This document shows positions 17,798 through 28,600 of a DNA stretch of 64,000 nt, in pieces (within the stretch, counting starts at the first letter, position 1; each line of letters starts with the position of its first letter). This DNA is from Planctomycetota bacterium. GTDB taxonomy: Bacteria; Planctomycetota; UBA8742; UBA2392. The stretch covers positions 156,592-220,591 of the forward strand of contig JAGQRH010000002.1 in NCBI GenBank assembly GCA_020425605.1, read 5' to 3'. The notes under the pieces were generated by a model. That model was not told the origin of the DNA. It saw nothing but the letters and a program-made list of their open reading frames with translations, and ran no database searches. The position numbers and the translations under genes are program-made.

Positions 17798-19039
17798 CTA
17801 GTCCGGGTTGTCCGGGTTGTAGCAAGTGCCCATGAACAGGATGGCCCCGGTGTCCTTGTCCGTGATGTAGAACAGGAACGGGCGGTCGCAGACCATGTTG
17901 AACGGCTTCGGTGGGGCGGCGCCACCTGCGGCCATCTCAACGACCGTAGCCGCTGCGGCCTCGGTGCCTTCTTCGTTCACGATCACGACGGCCTCGTGCA
18001 GCACGCGGCTGATATAGATCGGCCCCAGCTTGCTTTCGCCCAGGTGCTTGAAGTCGGCCTGGTCGACGTCAAAGGCCTTGTTGATTCCCAGCGCCTTCAG
18101 GCTGTCGTTCAGGGTTTCCTTGTAGTGCAGCTTGAAGCGCGGCAGCTTGATGGTGCCCTGTCGTTCCCAGGCGCGGCCCTGCCAGGTCTTGAGCTGCTCA
18201 GCGCTGAGGCTGTTGACCACGGTGTCCAGGTCTTTGCCTTCCTTCGGCAGCACGATCCACATGGCCGCCTTTTCGTCTTCGCCGTAAGGCAGGCTGCAGA
18301 CTTCGACGTTGTCGTCCGTCGTGTAACGAATGCGCTTGTCCGCGCGCGACATCAGCTTGACCTGCTTGGTGCTGCCGTCATTGAGGTGAAAGTCGGCGTC
18401 CTTGGTCTTGGCCTTGTCGAACTTCACCGACCAGTCGCCTTTGAAGTAGATGGCATTGATCAGGTACGTGACCGCGTTTTCGGGGATCTCGTCGATCATG
18501 TCCTTGATCAGGTTGTTCGTCTTTCCCGCGATCCAGCCGTTGATCACGCCGACGGTTTTCGGGTCGCTGAAGTCTTCCGCCCTCACGGCCGAGTCGAAGT
18601 ACTCCTGTGTCTCCTTGACGTAGGCTTCGTTCAGGTTGATGCGCGATGGGTCGGCCCAGATCGAATTGGCCATTGCCAGCTTTACGCCGTCGCGGCTGTT
18701 CAGCTCGGCCATCAGAGCCTTGTTGGCCTCCTTGGCGTCGATGCCCTCGAGCCCCATGGCCTTGTCCATCTCGGTGCGAGTGTCGCCGCCGGCTGCGGTG
18801 TTTGCCATCTGCATGGCAACGCCGATGCTGGTCGGCGAAATGAACGTGTTCTCGCCCGACTTGTGCAGCTGCTTGAACAGTTGCATGCCGAACGTGTTGT
18901 CCGCGCTCGCGATTTTCACGGCGGCCTCCGGTGCGGGCTTCTTCTCTTCCTTGGCGGAAACGCTGCCGGCCACGAAACTGCCGGCCAGCAAAGCTGCTGC
19001 AATGGCGGCGGATACCTTGCCTGGTGAAACGGTCTTCAT
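17798..19039 (-). CDS. exported serpin (serine protease inhibitor)
   Basis: The 413-residue product has a signal peptide (KVSAAIAAALLAGSFVAGSVSA) and a complete serpin fold. Visible features: NTFISPTSIGVAMQMANTAAGG, NSIWADPSRINLNEAYVKE, INGWIAGKTNNLIKDMI, YLINAIYFKGDWSVKFD, and the C-terminal RPFLFYITDKDTGAILFMG. The reactive-loop hinge reads EEGTEAAAAT, the small-residue pattern of inhibitory serpins. The predicted scissile region (MAAGGAAPP) is small and neutral, which suggests elastase-like targets. The loop seems a few residues longer than in alpha-1-antitrypsin. Acts in the periplasm or outside the cell. The ATG at 19039 is the start of the signal peptide. Confidence 0.95.
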   Translation of the reverse strand: MKTVSPGKVSAAIAAALLAGSFVAGSVSAKEEKKPAPEAAVKIASADNTFGMQLFKQLHKSGENTFISPTSIGVAMQMANTAAGGDTRTEMDKAMGLEGIDAKEANKALMAELNSRDGVKLAMANSIWADPSRINLNEAYVKETQEYFDSAVRAEDFSDPKTVGVINGWIAGKTNNLIKDMIDEIPENAVTYLINAIYFKGDWSVKFDKAKTKDADFHLNDGSTKQVKLMSRADKRIRYTTDDNVEVCSLPYGEDEKAAMWIVLPKEGKDLDTVVNSLSAEQLKTWQGRAWERQGTIKLPRFKLHYKETLNDSLKALGINKAFDVDQADFKHLGESKLGPIYISRVLHEAVVIVNEEGTEAAAATVVEMAAGGAAPPKPFNMVCDRPFLFYITDKDTGAILFMGTCYNPDNPD

Positions 19040-19141
19040 GCCTTGTCTCCCGTTCGATGACTGGATTCTGGTGTCTGTCTTGGACGCCAACGCACCGCCC
19101 TGGTTCCCGCGAAATTGTTGTTACAAGTGTATACGCGTAAA

Positions 19142-20020
19142 CTAGTTGCGATGCGCCTTGTGGCAGTCCTGGCAGTCGGAGCCCAGTTTCCGCTGCAGGT
19201 TCTCAAGTTCCCGGCTGTCGGCGCTGTCCGTGTTCTCGCGCAGGCGGGTTGCATCCAGAATCGCGGCCTCGAGCTTTGCGCGCAGGCCCGGGTCTGCCTT
19301 TTCATCAAGGAAGCGAAGACACTCTTTCAGGTTCTCTTCAATAGTCACGGCGTCCTCAAGCAGGGATGCGGCGGACACGCCTTCCTTGCCGGGCGTAAAC
19401 CGATCCCATGCGCGGTCGATGTCGGCCATGCGTGTCGTAAAGTCCGGCACGTCGGCGCGCTCACGTAGTGGCTGGCCGGACGTGCGCGCCTTTGTCGGCT
19501 CGAACTCCCTGACGTCGCGCCACAACCCGGCGTACTGTTCGCCGGTGCCGGCCACGCGCATGATTTCGGCCGCGTCCTCGGCGCGGCAGTTCGTGTCGCA
19601 ACGGTAGATGATGGCAGCGCCGGCAGGGCCGCGGTGCTTGCCGTGATGGCAATGCACATAGATCGGGCGCTCGCATTCCTTGGTCGCAAGCTTCAGTTGC
19701 GCGCGCGCGTCTTCGGGGATGCCGTCATAGCCGAACGGTATGTGCACGTACGAGAGGCCGGCGAGCGTCGCGCCTTCGACGTCGGGCTGGGCGCCGTCCA
19801 CACTGATGATGGTTCTGACCCCGAGATCTGCCAGCGATTGGAAGTCTTGCGCACCTTCCGGCTGCGCGCCCGACCACAGCCAGTCGGTGATGCGGACCAC
19901 GTTCTGCAGCCCGCCGATCTTCTGTGCGGCCGGACTTGCGGGCGCGGTTATGTGGGCGGTCGCGCACGCCGCAATCAGGCATGCGGCGGCGATGGCAAGC
20001 AGGCAGGCAGGCAGGCGCAT
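19142..20020 (-). CDS. lipoprotein fusing a dual-specificity phosphatase to a C-terminal cytochrome c'-like domain
   Basis: The 292-residue product has a lipobox Leu-Ile-Ala-Ala-Cys at residue 19. Residues ~35-165 form a cysteine-phosphatase domain (LWSGAQPEGAQDFQSLADLGVRTIISVDG) with the P-loop HCHHGKHRG, that is Cys124-X5-Arg130. The remaining ~100 residues are helical and end with CQDCH (283-287) six residues from the C-terminus, the position of the haem-binding CxxCH in four-helix cytochromes c'. The domain therefore probably carries covalent haem on the outer side of the inner membrane. A phosphatase and a haem domain in one envelope lipoprotein is unusual. An AAGGA ribosome binding site precedes the ATG. 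Confidence 0.8.
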   Translation of the reverse strand: MRLPACLLAIAAACLIAACATAHITAPASPAAQKIGGLQNVVRITDWLWSGAQPEGAQDFQSLADLGVRTIISVDGAQPDVEGATLAGLSYVHIPFGYDGIPEDARAQLKLATKECERPIYVHCHHGKHRGPAGAAIIYRCDTNCRAEDAAEIMRVAGTGEQYAGLWRDVREFEPTKARTSGQPLRERADVPDFTTRMADIDRAWDRFTPGKEGVSAASLLEDAVTIEENLKECLRFLDEKADPGLRAKLEAAILDATRLRENTDSADSRELENLQRKLGSDCQDCHKAHRN

Positions 20021-20037
20021 GGTGTTCCTTGGGGAAT

Positions 20038-20322
20038 TCAGGGGCGTGAGAGGCGGACGTGCTGCCAGGTCAGGATGCCGACCACGATCATGCCGACGAC
20101 CAGCCCGATGAACACGCCCTCGGTGATACCGAGCGAGATGCCGATCTCAACCGGGTTGAAGCCGGGCGAGTCCGTATGAAACACGCTGCGATAGTATGCC
20201 GGCCAGTAGGTGCCAATCATCCAGCCCAGCGTAGCGCCCACGGAGCCGCCCAGCAGGGTCGTGAAGGTGATGACGCCAAAGGCGCGGCCCAGTGTCATCG
20301 GCTTGTTTCGCGATACAGCCAT
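20038..20322 (-). CDS. small membrane protein, two predicted helices
   Basis: The 94-residue product starts MAVSRNKPMTLGRAFGVITF. It has two hydrophobic, Gly-rich segments (about residues 14-38 and 60-85) separated by an aromatic loop. It starts just after the terminator of the hydro-lyase gene and ends 17 bp before the phosphatase-cytochrome gene, so the two may be co-transcribed. No family is recognised. Confidence 0.6.
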   Translation of the reverse strand: MAVSRNKPMTLGRAFGVITFTTLLGGSVGATLGWMIGTYWPAYYRSVFHTDSPGFNPVEIGISLGITEGVFIGLVVGMIVVGILTWQHVRLSRP

Positions 20323-20339
20323 GTCTGCATGATACGAAC

Positions 20340-20364
20340 AAGGCGGGCCACGAGGGCCCGCCTT
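20340..20364 (-). terminator. terminator of the hydro-lyase gene
   Basis: A 10-bp perfect stem (AAGGCGGGCC / GGCCCGCCTT) with a 5-nt loop lies 20 bp past the stop codon of the minus-strand gene ending at 20385. A T-containing stretch follows in that direction. Confidence 0.75.
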
Positions 20365-20384
20365 TGATGAGTTTTGGGTCTGGC

Positions 20385-22367
<1,983 letters not shown>

Positions 22368-22387
22368 GCTTACCCTTGTACAGGTTT

Positions 22388-22425
22388 CGGCCGTGAAAGC
22401 GGCCGTGCGGGCGACAGTGCCCGCC
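22388..22425 (-). promoter_or_regulatory. two tandem hairpins in the leader of the hydro-lyase gene
   Basis: Just upstream of the ribosome binding site the minus-strand leader can form GCGGGC-actgtc-GCCCGC-type and CGGCCG-ctttca-CGGCCG-type hairpins in tandem. They could affect translation or mRNA stability. No known riboswitch class is recognised. Confidence 0.35.
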
Positions 22426-22479
22426 GTCATAACGTCTGGGACAACCATTGGTCGTCCCCATCTGTGGCATCAAGCACGA

Positions 22480-22499
22480 GGCACGGCGGTTGCCGTGCC
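22480..22499 (-). terminator. hairpin after the TPR protein gene
   Basis: An 8-bp stem (GGCACGGC / GCCGTGCC) with a 4-nt loop lies about 60 bp after the stop of the minus-strand gene ending at 22561 and before the hydro-lyase leader. It is a plausible operon terminator without a long T run on that strand. Confidence 0.45.
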
Positions 22500-22560
22500 C
22501 GTTTGACTCCCCTCAGGGAGCCCGAATGATAGCAAGCAGGCCTGCCACGCGGCAGGGATT

Positions 22561-23907
22561 TCAGCCCGGATTCGGGCCGCCTGTGACTCGTCGCAAACCG
22601 GCCTTGGCCTCGGCGGCCCGGTCTTCAATCCCGAGTTGCTGGTGGATGTCCACGGAGTGCCGGTAGTGGACCGCCGCTTCCTGTTTGCGGTTCTGTTTCT
22701 CGCGAAGCAGCCCGAGCGCATTGTGCGCGGCCCCCTGCCCGTGGGAATCGCCGCTGGCTGTGCGCGCCGCCAGCGCGGCGGTCAAGAGCTGCTCGGCTTC
22801 CTCCAGGACTCCACACCGAACAAGGCGCAGACCCAGGTTGTAGCGCGCCATGCTGATCAGGCGGTCGGAGCCGTGGCGCACGGCCGTCGAGACGGCTTCA
22901 CGACCGAGCGCGACCGCGCCGTCTTGGTCACCGCGACGATCGCGCGACTCGGCCAGCATCTCAAGGCAGCTGGTCAGCTCCACCAGACGGCCTGATTGGC
23001 GGCAATGCGCAATCAGCGTTGCCAGCATCTCTTCGGCTTCATCGAGCTGCCCCAATTGAACAAGGGCATGCGCCATTCCCGAGCGCGGCAGATCGGTCGA
23101 TCGAGGCGGACCATGCCCGGCCATCAGCTCAGAGGACTTGCGATAGTTGTCGTAGGCCGCCTGTGGCTCGCCGGTGCGAACCTGAAGCTCGGCCAGGCTC
23201 TCCAGGCTGAGTGCGTGCTGGAACGGATCGTTCAGATCCTCAGTGGTGCGCACGAGATCCTGGAGCAGTGCTCGAGCCTCAGCGTGATGGCCCGCGTCTA
23301 CCAGGAGCCTCGCTTTGCCGTTCATGGAGCGCGCCACCTGGCGCATGTCGCCGACTTCGCGGAACAGCCGGATCGAATCCTCCAGCAGCGCAAATGCCTC
23401 TGCCCGCTTGCCCAGCGACGCGTTCGTTACGCCGAGCGCCCGCCGGGCCATCCCCAGCATGGCGCTGTCTTTGCGCCTGAGCGCAATGTCCTCTGTCCTG
23501 CGTGCGAGTTCGATGCAGCGCTCGATCCGGCCCATGGCCAGAGCGTAGGAGCCCATGCGCAGCAGCAGCATCGGCTGGTCCTGTTCAGGCGAAAGCTCCA
23601 CCTGCCGACCGAGATGGCTGAGTGCCTCCTCAAGCAGGTCGTGCGACATGCTGTACTCGGCCGCTTGTGCGCGGTACCGGCGCTCGGTCTCAACCATGGC
23701 GTCGCCGGGCAATGCTTCGGCCGCGAGGCGGGCGTGATCAGCCAGGTCAGCGGCATGCGCGGGGATGACCTCCGCGGGAAGCGCGGCCACGGTTGCCTCA
23801 AGGGCGAGGCGATGCAGCTCGGAGCGAGTGGAGGGCGGGAACAGCGAGTATGCGGCGTCACGCACAACGGCGTGACGGAACATGTACAGCTGCTCGGCGC
23901 TTGGCAT
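22561..23907 (-). CDS. TPR protein resembling the C-terminal part of an AAA-ATPase regulator
   Basis: The 448-residue product begins with YMFRHAVVRDAAYSLFPPSTRSELHRLALEA. In large signalling proteins (adenylate cyclases and Ser/Thr kinases with an AAA/STAND ATPase) this motif normally sits right after the ATPase domain and before TPRs. Here no kinase, cyclase or ATPase precedes it. The rest is at least eight TPR-like helical pairs (ARRALGVTNASLGKRAEAFALLEDSI and AAHNALGLLREKQNRKQEAAVHYRHS). So it is either a truncated descendant or a detached sensor module. It follows the STAS gene by 33 bp in the same direction, which suggests an operon. No clear ribosome binding site precedes the ATG. Confidence 0.75.
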   Translation of the reverse strand: MPSAEQLYMFRHAVVRDAAYSLFPPSTRSELHRLALEATVAALPAEVIPAHAADLADHARLAAEALPGDAMVETERRYRAQAAEYSMSHDLLEEALSHLGRQVELSPEQDQPMLLLRMGSYALAMGRIERCIELARRTEDIALRRKDSAMLGMARRALGVTNASLGKRAEAFALLEDSIRLFREVGDMRQVARSMNGKARLLVDAGHHAEARALLQDLVRTTEDLNDPFQHALSLESLAELQVRTGEPQAAYDNYRKSSELMAGHGPPRSTDLPRSGMAHALVQLGQLDEAEEMLATLIAHCRQSGRLVELTSCLEMLAESRDRRGDQDGAVALGREAVSTAVRHGSDRLISMARYNLGLRLVRCGVLEEAEQLLTAALAARTASGDSHGQGAAHNALGLLREKQNRKQEAAVHYRHSVDIHQQLGIEDRAAEAKAGLRRVTGGPNPG

Positions 23908-23940
23908 AGCTGCGCATGCTAGCCGCGGAAGGCCAGCGTG

Positions 23941-24318
23941 TCAGTCGGCGTCACCGCGGGCGATGGTGAGGGCTTCATCCATGGTTTCGGCGAAGTGGAA
24001 CATCGCATCGATTTTCAGGAGCTCGAACGTGAAGCGGTTCCGCTTGTCCATCGCCAGCAGGATTGCGCCGCCGCCTGCGTCCCGCAGGCGGCCGGACAGC
24101 ATGACCAATGCGCCGTGGCCGAGGTCGACGTAGGTCTTGATTTTGCGGGTATCGAAGATGATCCAGCGCGCGCCGTCATCGATCAGCTTCTTGATGTGCG
24201 TTTCCCATGCCATCAATGGTGGACCGGCGTCGAGGTGCCCCTCGGTCAGCACGTACCAGCAGCCAGGTACTTCCGTCGGGTCGCTCTGCAGAATGCTGCA
24301 TTCGTGCCACTGCGTCAT
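23941..24318 (-). CDS. STAS-domain protein without the phosphorylatable serine
   Basis: The 125-residue product has the STAS pattern: LTEGHLDAGPPLMAWETHIKKLIDDGARWIIFDTRKIKTYVDLGHGALVMLSGRLRDAGGGAILLAM. Anti-anti-sigma factors carry a Ser in the 'DSSG' turn that a partner kinase phosphorylates. Here the turn reads VDLGHGAL, with no Ser or Thr, so control by phosphorylation is unlikely. It starts 5 bp after the preceding gene's stop and is followed by the TPR protein, so the three probably form one unit. No sigma factor or anti-sigma kinase is nearby. Confidence 0.8.
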   Translation of the reverse strand: MTQWHECSILQSDPTEVPGCWYVLTEGHLDAGPPLMAWETHIKKLIDDGARWIIFDTRKIKTYVDLGHGALVMLSGRLRDAGGGAILLAMDKRNRFTFELLKIDAMFHFAETMDEALTIARGDAD

Positions 24319-24323
24319 GGCGC

Positions 24324-24656
24324 CTATCCCAGCCGGATGGACTCGAGTACCTCGGTCAACTCGTTGCCCGGCCAGTTCAGGCCAAACTCGCCCTGGGCGA
24401 GCGCCGGATCGGGTGTGGCGGGGTTACAGATGATGAAGCCGGCCTTGTGGAGTGTTGCGACGGCGCCGTTGTCGATCGCTTCACCGTAGGCCTCGGCGTC
24501 GGTGGGAATGGCAAACGCGCGCACGCCCGGCTGCAGCCGGCACGCACCAAGCGCATCGGCGGTTTCTTTCAACGCAGCCGCGTCGCCGCGAATCACGACC
24601 TGGTCCGGCACCGGCTTGCGGTCGCGCTGTGTGTCCTGTTTGTCCGTATCTGGCAT
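24324..24656 (-). CDS. small protein resembling the C-terminal segment of a hydro-lyase without its cysteines
   Basis: The 110-residue product has a charged N-terminus followed by QVVIRGDAAALKETADALGACRL. Then comes VRAFAIPTDAEAYGEAIDNGAVATLHKAGFIICNP and GEFGLNWPGNE. The last parts resemble the LeuC/aconitase region that runs from a 'vPgs...a...Gl...l..aGf' segment through the PGCxxC cluster ligands to NRNFPGR. Here the cluster cysteines are absent (NPATPDPA). This similarity is judged by eye and is weak. The ATG at 24656 has AAGGG 7 nt upstream; a GTG at 24671 is an alternative. Confidence 0.5.
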   Translation of the reverse strand: MPDTDKQDTQRDRKPVPDQVVIRGDAAALKETADALGACRLQPGVRAFAIPTDAEAYGEAIDNGAVATLHKAGFIICNPATPDPALAQGEFGLNWPGNELTEVLESIRLG

Positions 24657-24713
24657 CCCTGGACCCTTCACGCGGCGACTTCGGCGCGTGTCCCCGGCCT
24701 GTCCGCCGGGGCT

Positions 24714-25547
24714 CTATTCGACGACGATGTCGACTTTCTGCATGTGGTACTTGCCGGCGTTGCTTTCTGATTCGCCGATCTTCAGTACGTTGTCGAGACC
24801 GTCCACCACCTGCCCGAACACCGTGTACTGGTTGTCGAGGTTGGGGCAGTCGGCCGTGCATACAAAATACTGGCTGCCGGCTGAGTGCGGGTCTGACGTC
24901 CGTGCCATGCTGAGCACGCCGGGCACGTGCGATATCTCGTTGAACTCGGCGGGCAGCTTGTAGCCCGGGCCGCCGCTGCCTGTGCCGGTGGGGTCGCCGC
25001 CCTGGATCACGAACTCGGGCACGACGCGGTGGTAGACGATGCCGTCGAAATAGCCCTTGCGTGCCAGCGCGACGAAACTGGCGACGTGGTTCATCGCGCG
25101 GTCCGCGAAAAACTCCATCTTGATCGGGCCCAGCTCGGTCGTGACTATGGCGTACAACTTCTTGCCGCCGCTGTGGACCTTAACCGGCACGCGGTTGCTG
25201 ACTTCCATTTCCGTGCCTTCGAAATACGGGTGGATGTTGCCGCGAGGCTGATAGTACGCCTCGATCAGCTGCCCGTGCGGGTCCACGGCCGGCAACTCGA
25301 TCACGCCGCTGACGCTCTCACCGGGTTTCAGTGTTACGTCGCCGCTGCCGCCGGTGATGCGCACGATGTAGCTCTCGGGCGTCGGCGCGTCCGGGCGGCG
25401 CGTGATGTGCAGGCTGACGCTGGGCAGGCACAGCTCGGGTTTGGGGTACTGGCCGGGTGCGCCGCCCTCATTCGTGACGGTGACGGTGGCCTTGATGGTG
25501 TCGCCGAGGTTGTAGGCATCCTTGTCAAGCTTGAGTGAAACGGCCAT
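24714..25547 (-). CDS. cyclophilin-type peptidyl-prolyl isomerase with N-terminal Ig-like domain
   Basis: The 277-residue product has a beta-rich N-terminal half of ~125 residues (DAYNLGDTIKATVTVTNEGG, like bacterial intracellular-proteinase-inhibitor or CARDB-type folds). A cyclophilin domain follows (AIVTTELGPIKMEFFADRAMNHVASFVALARKGYFDGIVYHRVVPEFVIQGGDPTGTG and SAGSQYFVCTA). The catalytic Arg in YHRV and the substrate-pocket residues in QGGDPTGTG and GSQYFV are present. It lacks a signal peptide, so it is probably cytoplasmic. An AGGAG site precedes the ATG at 25547. It sits 53 bp behind the large anchored-protein gene on the same strand. Confidence 0.92.
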   Translation of the reverse strand: MAVSLKLDKDAYNLGDTIKATVTVTNEGGAPGQYPKPELCLPSVSLHITRRPDAPTPESYIVRITGGSGDVTLKPGESVSGVIELPAVDPHGQLIEAYYQPRGNIHPYFEGTEMEVSNRVPVKVHSGGKKLYAIVTTELGPIKMEFFADRAMNHVASFVALARKGYFDGIVYHRVVPEFVIQGGDPTGTGSGGPGYKLPAEFNEISHVPGVLSMARTSDPHSAGSQYFVCTADCPNLDNQYTVFGQVVDGLDNVLKIGESESNAGKYHMQKVDIVVE

Positions 25548-25600
25548 GGCGGCTCCTGTTCGGTGTTTGCGCACCTTATGCAGAAATCGCGCCCAGAGCG

Positions 25601-28600
25601 CTACTCCGGATCGTCGGCCTGCCACAAGCCGGCGGTGATCATGGCGGCGCGCAGGCTTTCAGGGACTTCGAATCCGTCTTCGCCGGCGGTGTCCGGCACG
25701 GTGATCCACTCACGCACGACGATTTTGCCGGTCGAGTCGAGCGCAATGACTTCCATGCGTCCGGGTATCAGCGCTTCGAGGCTGTCCAACAGGATGAACA
25801 GCCCGTTCACGGTCGAGGCAGAAAGGAAGTCGTGCTCCCACCATGTCTCACCGCGCTCCACGCCCTGCACCCAGGTGCAGGGATAGCTCTCTCCCTCGCC
25901 CTTCACGTGGATGCGAAGTGGTTTCATGACCCATGTCTTGTCGGTACCCGAGTGGTAGGCCGTGCCGGTCAGCACCAGGTCCGCGCCCACGGGCACGTCG
26001 ATCAGCTCAAGCCCGTCGGGCATGGCGCGGGAGCCCATCCAGCTGAAGTACATGTCTTCCGGCGGAGTCGTCAGCTGGTCGGCCGTAGCGAACTGGATGT
26101 CGGCGTCGCTCCAGTCTGCACCAAGGACGCTGACGTCAAACTTCAGGCGCACCGCCACGAACTGGATACTCGGCAGTTCCGGCAGTGTGATCACGCGGTC
26201 TTTGCCGTCGGACAAGTCGATCTCAATCGTCTGTACGGGCTCACCGTAGCAGGCCACCACGGCATAGCGTGCGGGGCTCAGCAGCATGGCTGTTGGTCCC
26301 CACAGGCTCTCGACCTCAGTGCGGCCCGATTCGGTGATGCGATAGACGCGCCAGGCGGGCGGAATGTCGGTGTTGGCGTCGTAGGACTCGTCGGGGATCT
26401 CGGCCATCTGGAACTCGACTCGGACGGAATCGAATTCGAAGTCCAGGCGCGCGACGCCCCCGCGCGTGATCTCGACGGCCTTGCCCGCAACGCTGCCGCC
26501 GATGTTGCAGTTCACCCAGACAGTGCCGGGCGGCATCCATGCCTGCACGACGCCATCCTTGTCGGAGGCAACCACAGTCGTGGTCTGGCCGGACACGCCG
26601 CTTGGACCGCTCGCCGTTATGGAAAAGCCGTGCACTGCCTCGCCCCGGCGCGTCGCGCGCACTTCAAGCCGGCACTCGAGGTCGAGTGTAACGGTTGCCC
26701 GCACGCCATCTCTCGCGGGTGGCTGAATGCTGAATTCCCGTCGCTGATCACCGTCCGGAAGCGCCACCGGTGGGGCGGCGATGGAGATGTCCTGGTTGGT
26801 GGTAAGGATGGTCCATTCCGTGCTTTCCTGCCCCGTGAACACCGACGACGTGATCGAAATCGAGTTGCCGGCGCACGTCACATTCGATGTGAACGCGCTG
26901 GCGGGGGTCTTCCAGGGCGGCGGCGCGATTGGCGGAAGGGTGACCGTCGCGGTTTCGCCTTCCGCGATGGTGACCTCGACGGGCCCTGACAGCACGCCGC
27001 CGGGATAGCCGTACTGTGAGCCCCCGACCACGGATACCTGATAGATCCCGGCCGCAGGCACCGGCACTTCGGCCCGTGCGGGACCTCCCTTCTGCCGGAC
27101 CTTGTTTTCGCCTTCGGGATCGGGCCAATCGTAGAAGATGCTGAAGCCGTCTTCTTTTCTCGTGACGCTGATCAGCCGTGGAATCGGCCAGTCCGTATAG
27201 CCCTCGGGCAATGCCGGAGCATTGACGATCAGGGTCGCGACGGCGGTCATCGTCGGCTTCAGCGCGACTACGAGCCGCTCATCGGAATCCGTCGCCTCGA
27301 CATTCACTTCCTCATAGCCCCGGGCGTGGATGTTCACGAAGGTTGTGGTGCCATGCGCGACTGGGACATTCATGTTCGGCATGCCGTCGTAGCTGCCGCT
27401 GGCAAGGACCTTCTCGCCCTCGCTCAGATACCAGTACGCGGTGATCCACTTCGGTGGGTCACCTTCCGTCTCGAACACGACCGGGATTTTCTCGAACTTC
27501 TGGAAAGTCAGAGCAAGCATCGTGACCTGGCCGTCGATTGCGTTCAGGATGCCTTCGCAGCCGGACCAGAAGTCATACGCATCCACCCGCGCGTCGTAGG
27601 AGTACCTTCCCTCCGGCAGCCAAAGCACGGTTCGGGAGGGGCTTGGGTAAAGGTCGGTCGAGCGGCTGGTTTGTGAGTCGCTGACGTAGAGCGACGCCGT
27701 CGCGCCGCCATAGTCGTTCCAGATCGAGCGGGCCAGCTTGCCCTCCGGTGTCAGGACCGGCTCAATGCCCGGCATGTGCGCCTCGATCTCTATGAGCGCA
27801 CCGTTGACCGAGATCTCGCCGTAGTCGACCGTTCGCCCACGCACGGCCGGGCGTTCGAGAGGGACGCTGGTCTTCACTCTGCGGCCCTCGCTGAGCAGAT
27901 AGGAGTCGTCGTCGCTGGCGCAGAGTGTCGCCTTCCAGGCCTGCGGGTTATCGGGGACGCTGTCGGACGTCAGCACGATGGCGAAGCGTCCGTCTTCGTC
28001 CGTGGCGAAGTATTCCTCGTTCACATCTTCGTCGCGGGTCTCGATGGCCAGCACCGGTGAGCTGCACAGGCTGATCGGTTTGCCGGAGACGTGCTTGATG
28101 CGCCCGACCACAACCCATGAGTCCCCGAACACCTGCCCGTGCCCGAGCGTGATGCTGCCGAAGTCGATCACGTGGCCGGCTACCGTTGGAGAAACCAGCC
28201 CGGTGATCTGTTCGAGGGTCACGTCGTCGCCCACGTCGGCGAGCGTCAGGACTTCGCCCGACCTGTCGAACACGATCTGCCAGCGACCCGGCCGAAGTTT
28301 GTCATTGTCGACGACGAACTCGAGTTCGTCGCGCTCGATGACGTATTCGAACCGGCCGTCGGGCTTTGCCTCTGTTGAGATCTCGAAGGCCCCATCTTCT
28401 TCGGCGTCGTCCTGGAAGAACACGCTGAAGAATCTGTCGTTCCCGGCGAACATGCGAGCGCTATCCAGTGGGATCTCGGGCGAGAATGTGATGGTGCCGC
28501 GCAGCAGCCAGTCATCGGGCCCCAGCTCCGTTGTTGAGTACTCCGTCCTGGTTGGAGTTGTGTCCGGGTTGGTTGAGTCGGTGTGCTTGAAGCCGTCGTC

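Noticed and set aside
17795..19027. A 410-codon frame on the plus strand opposite the serpin gene
   Set aside because: The serpin on the minus strand has full family motifs; the opposite frame is an antisense artefact.
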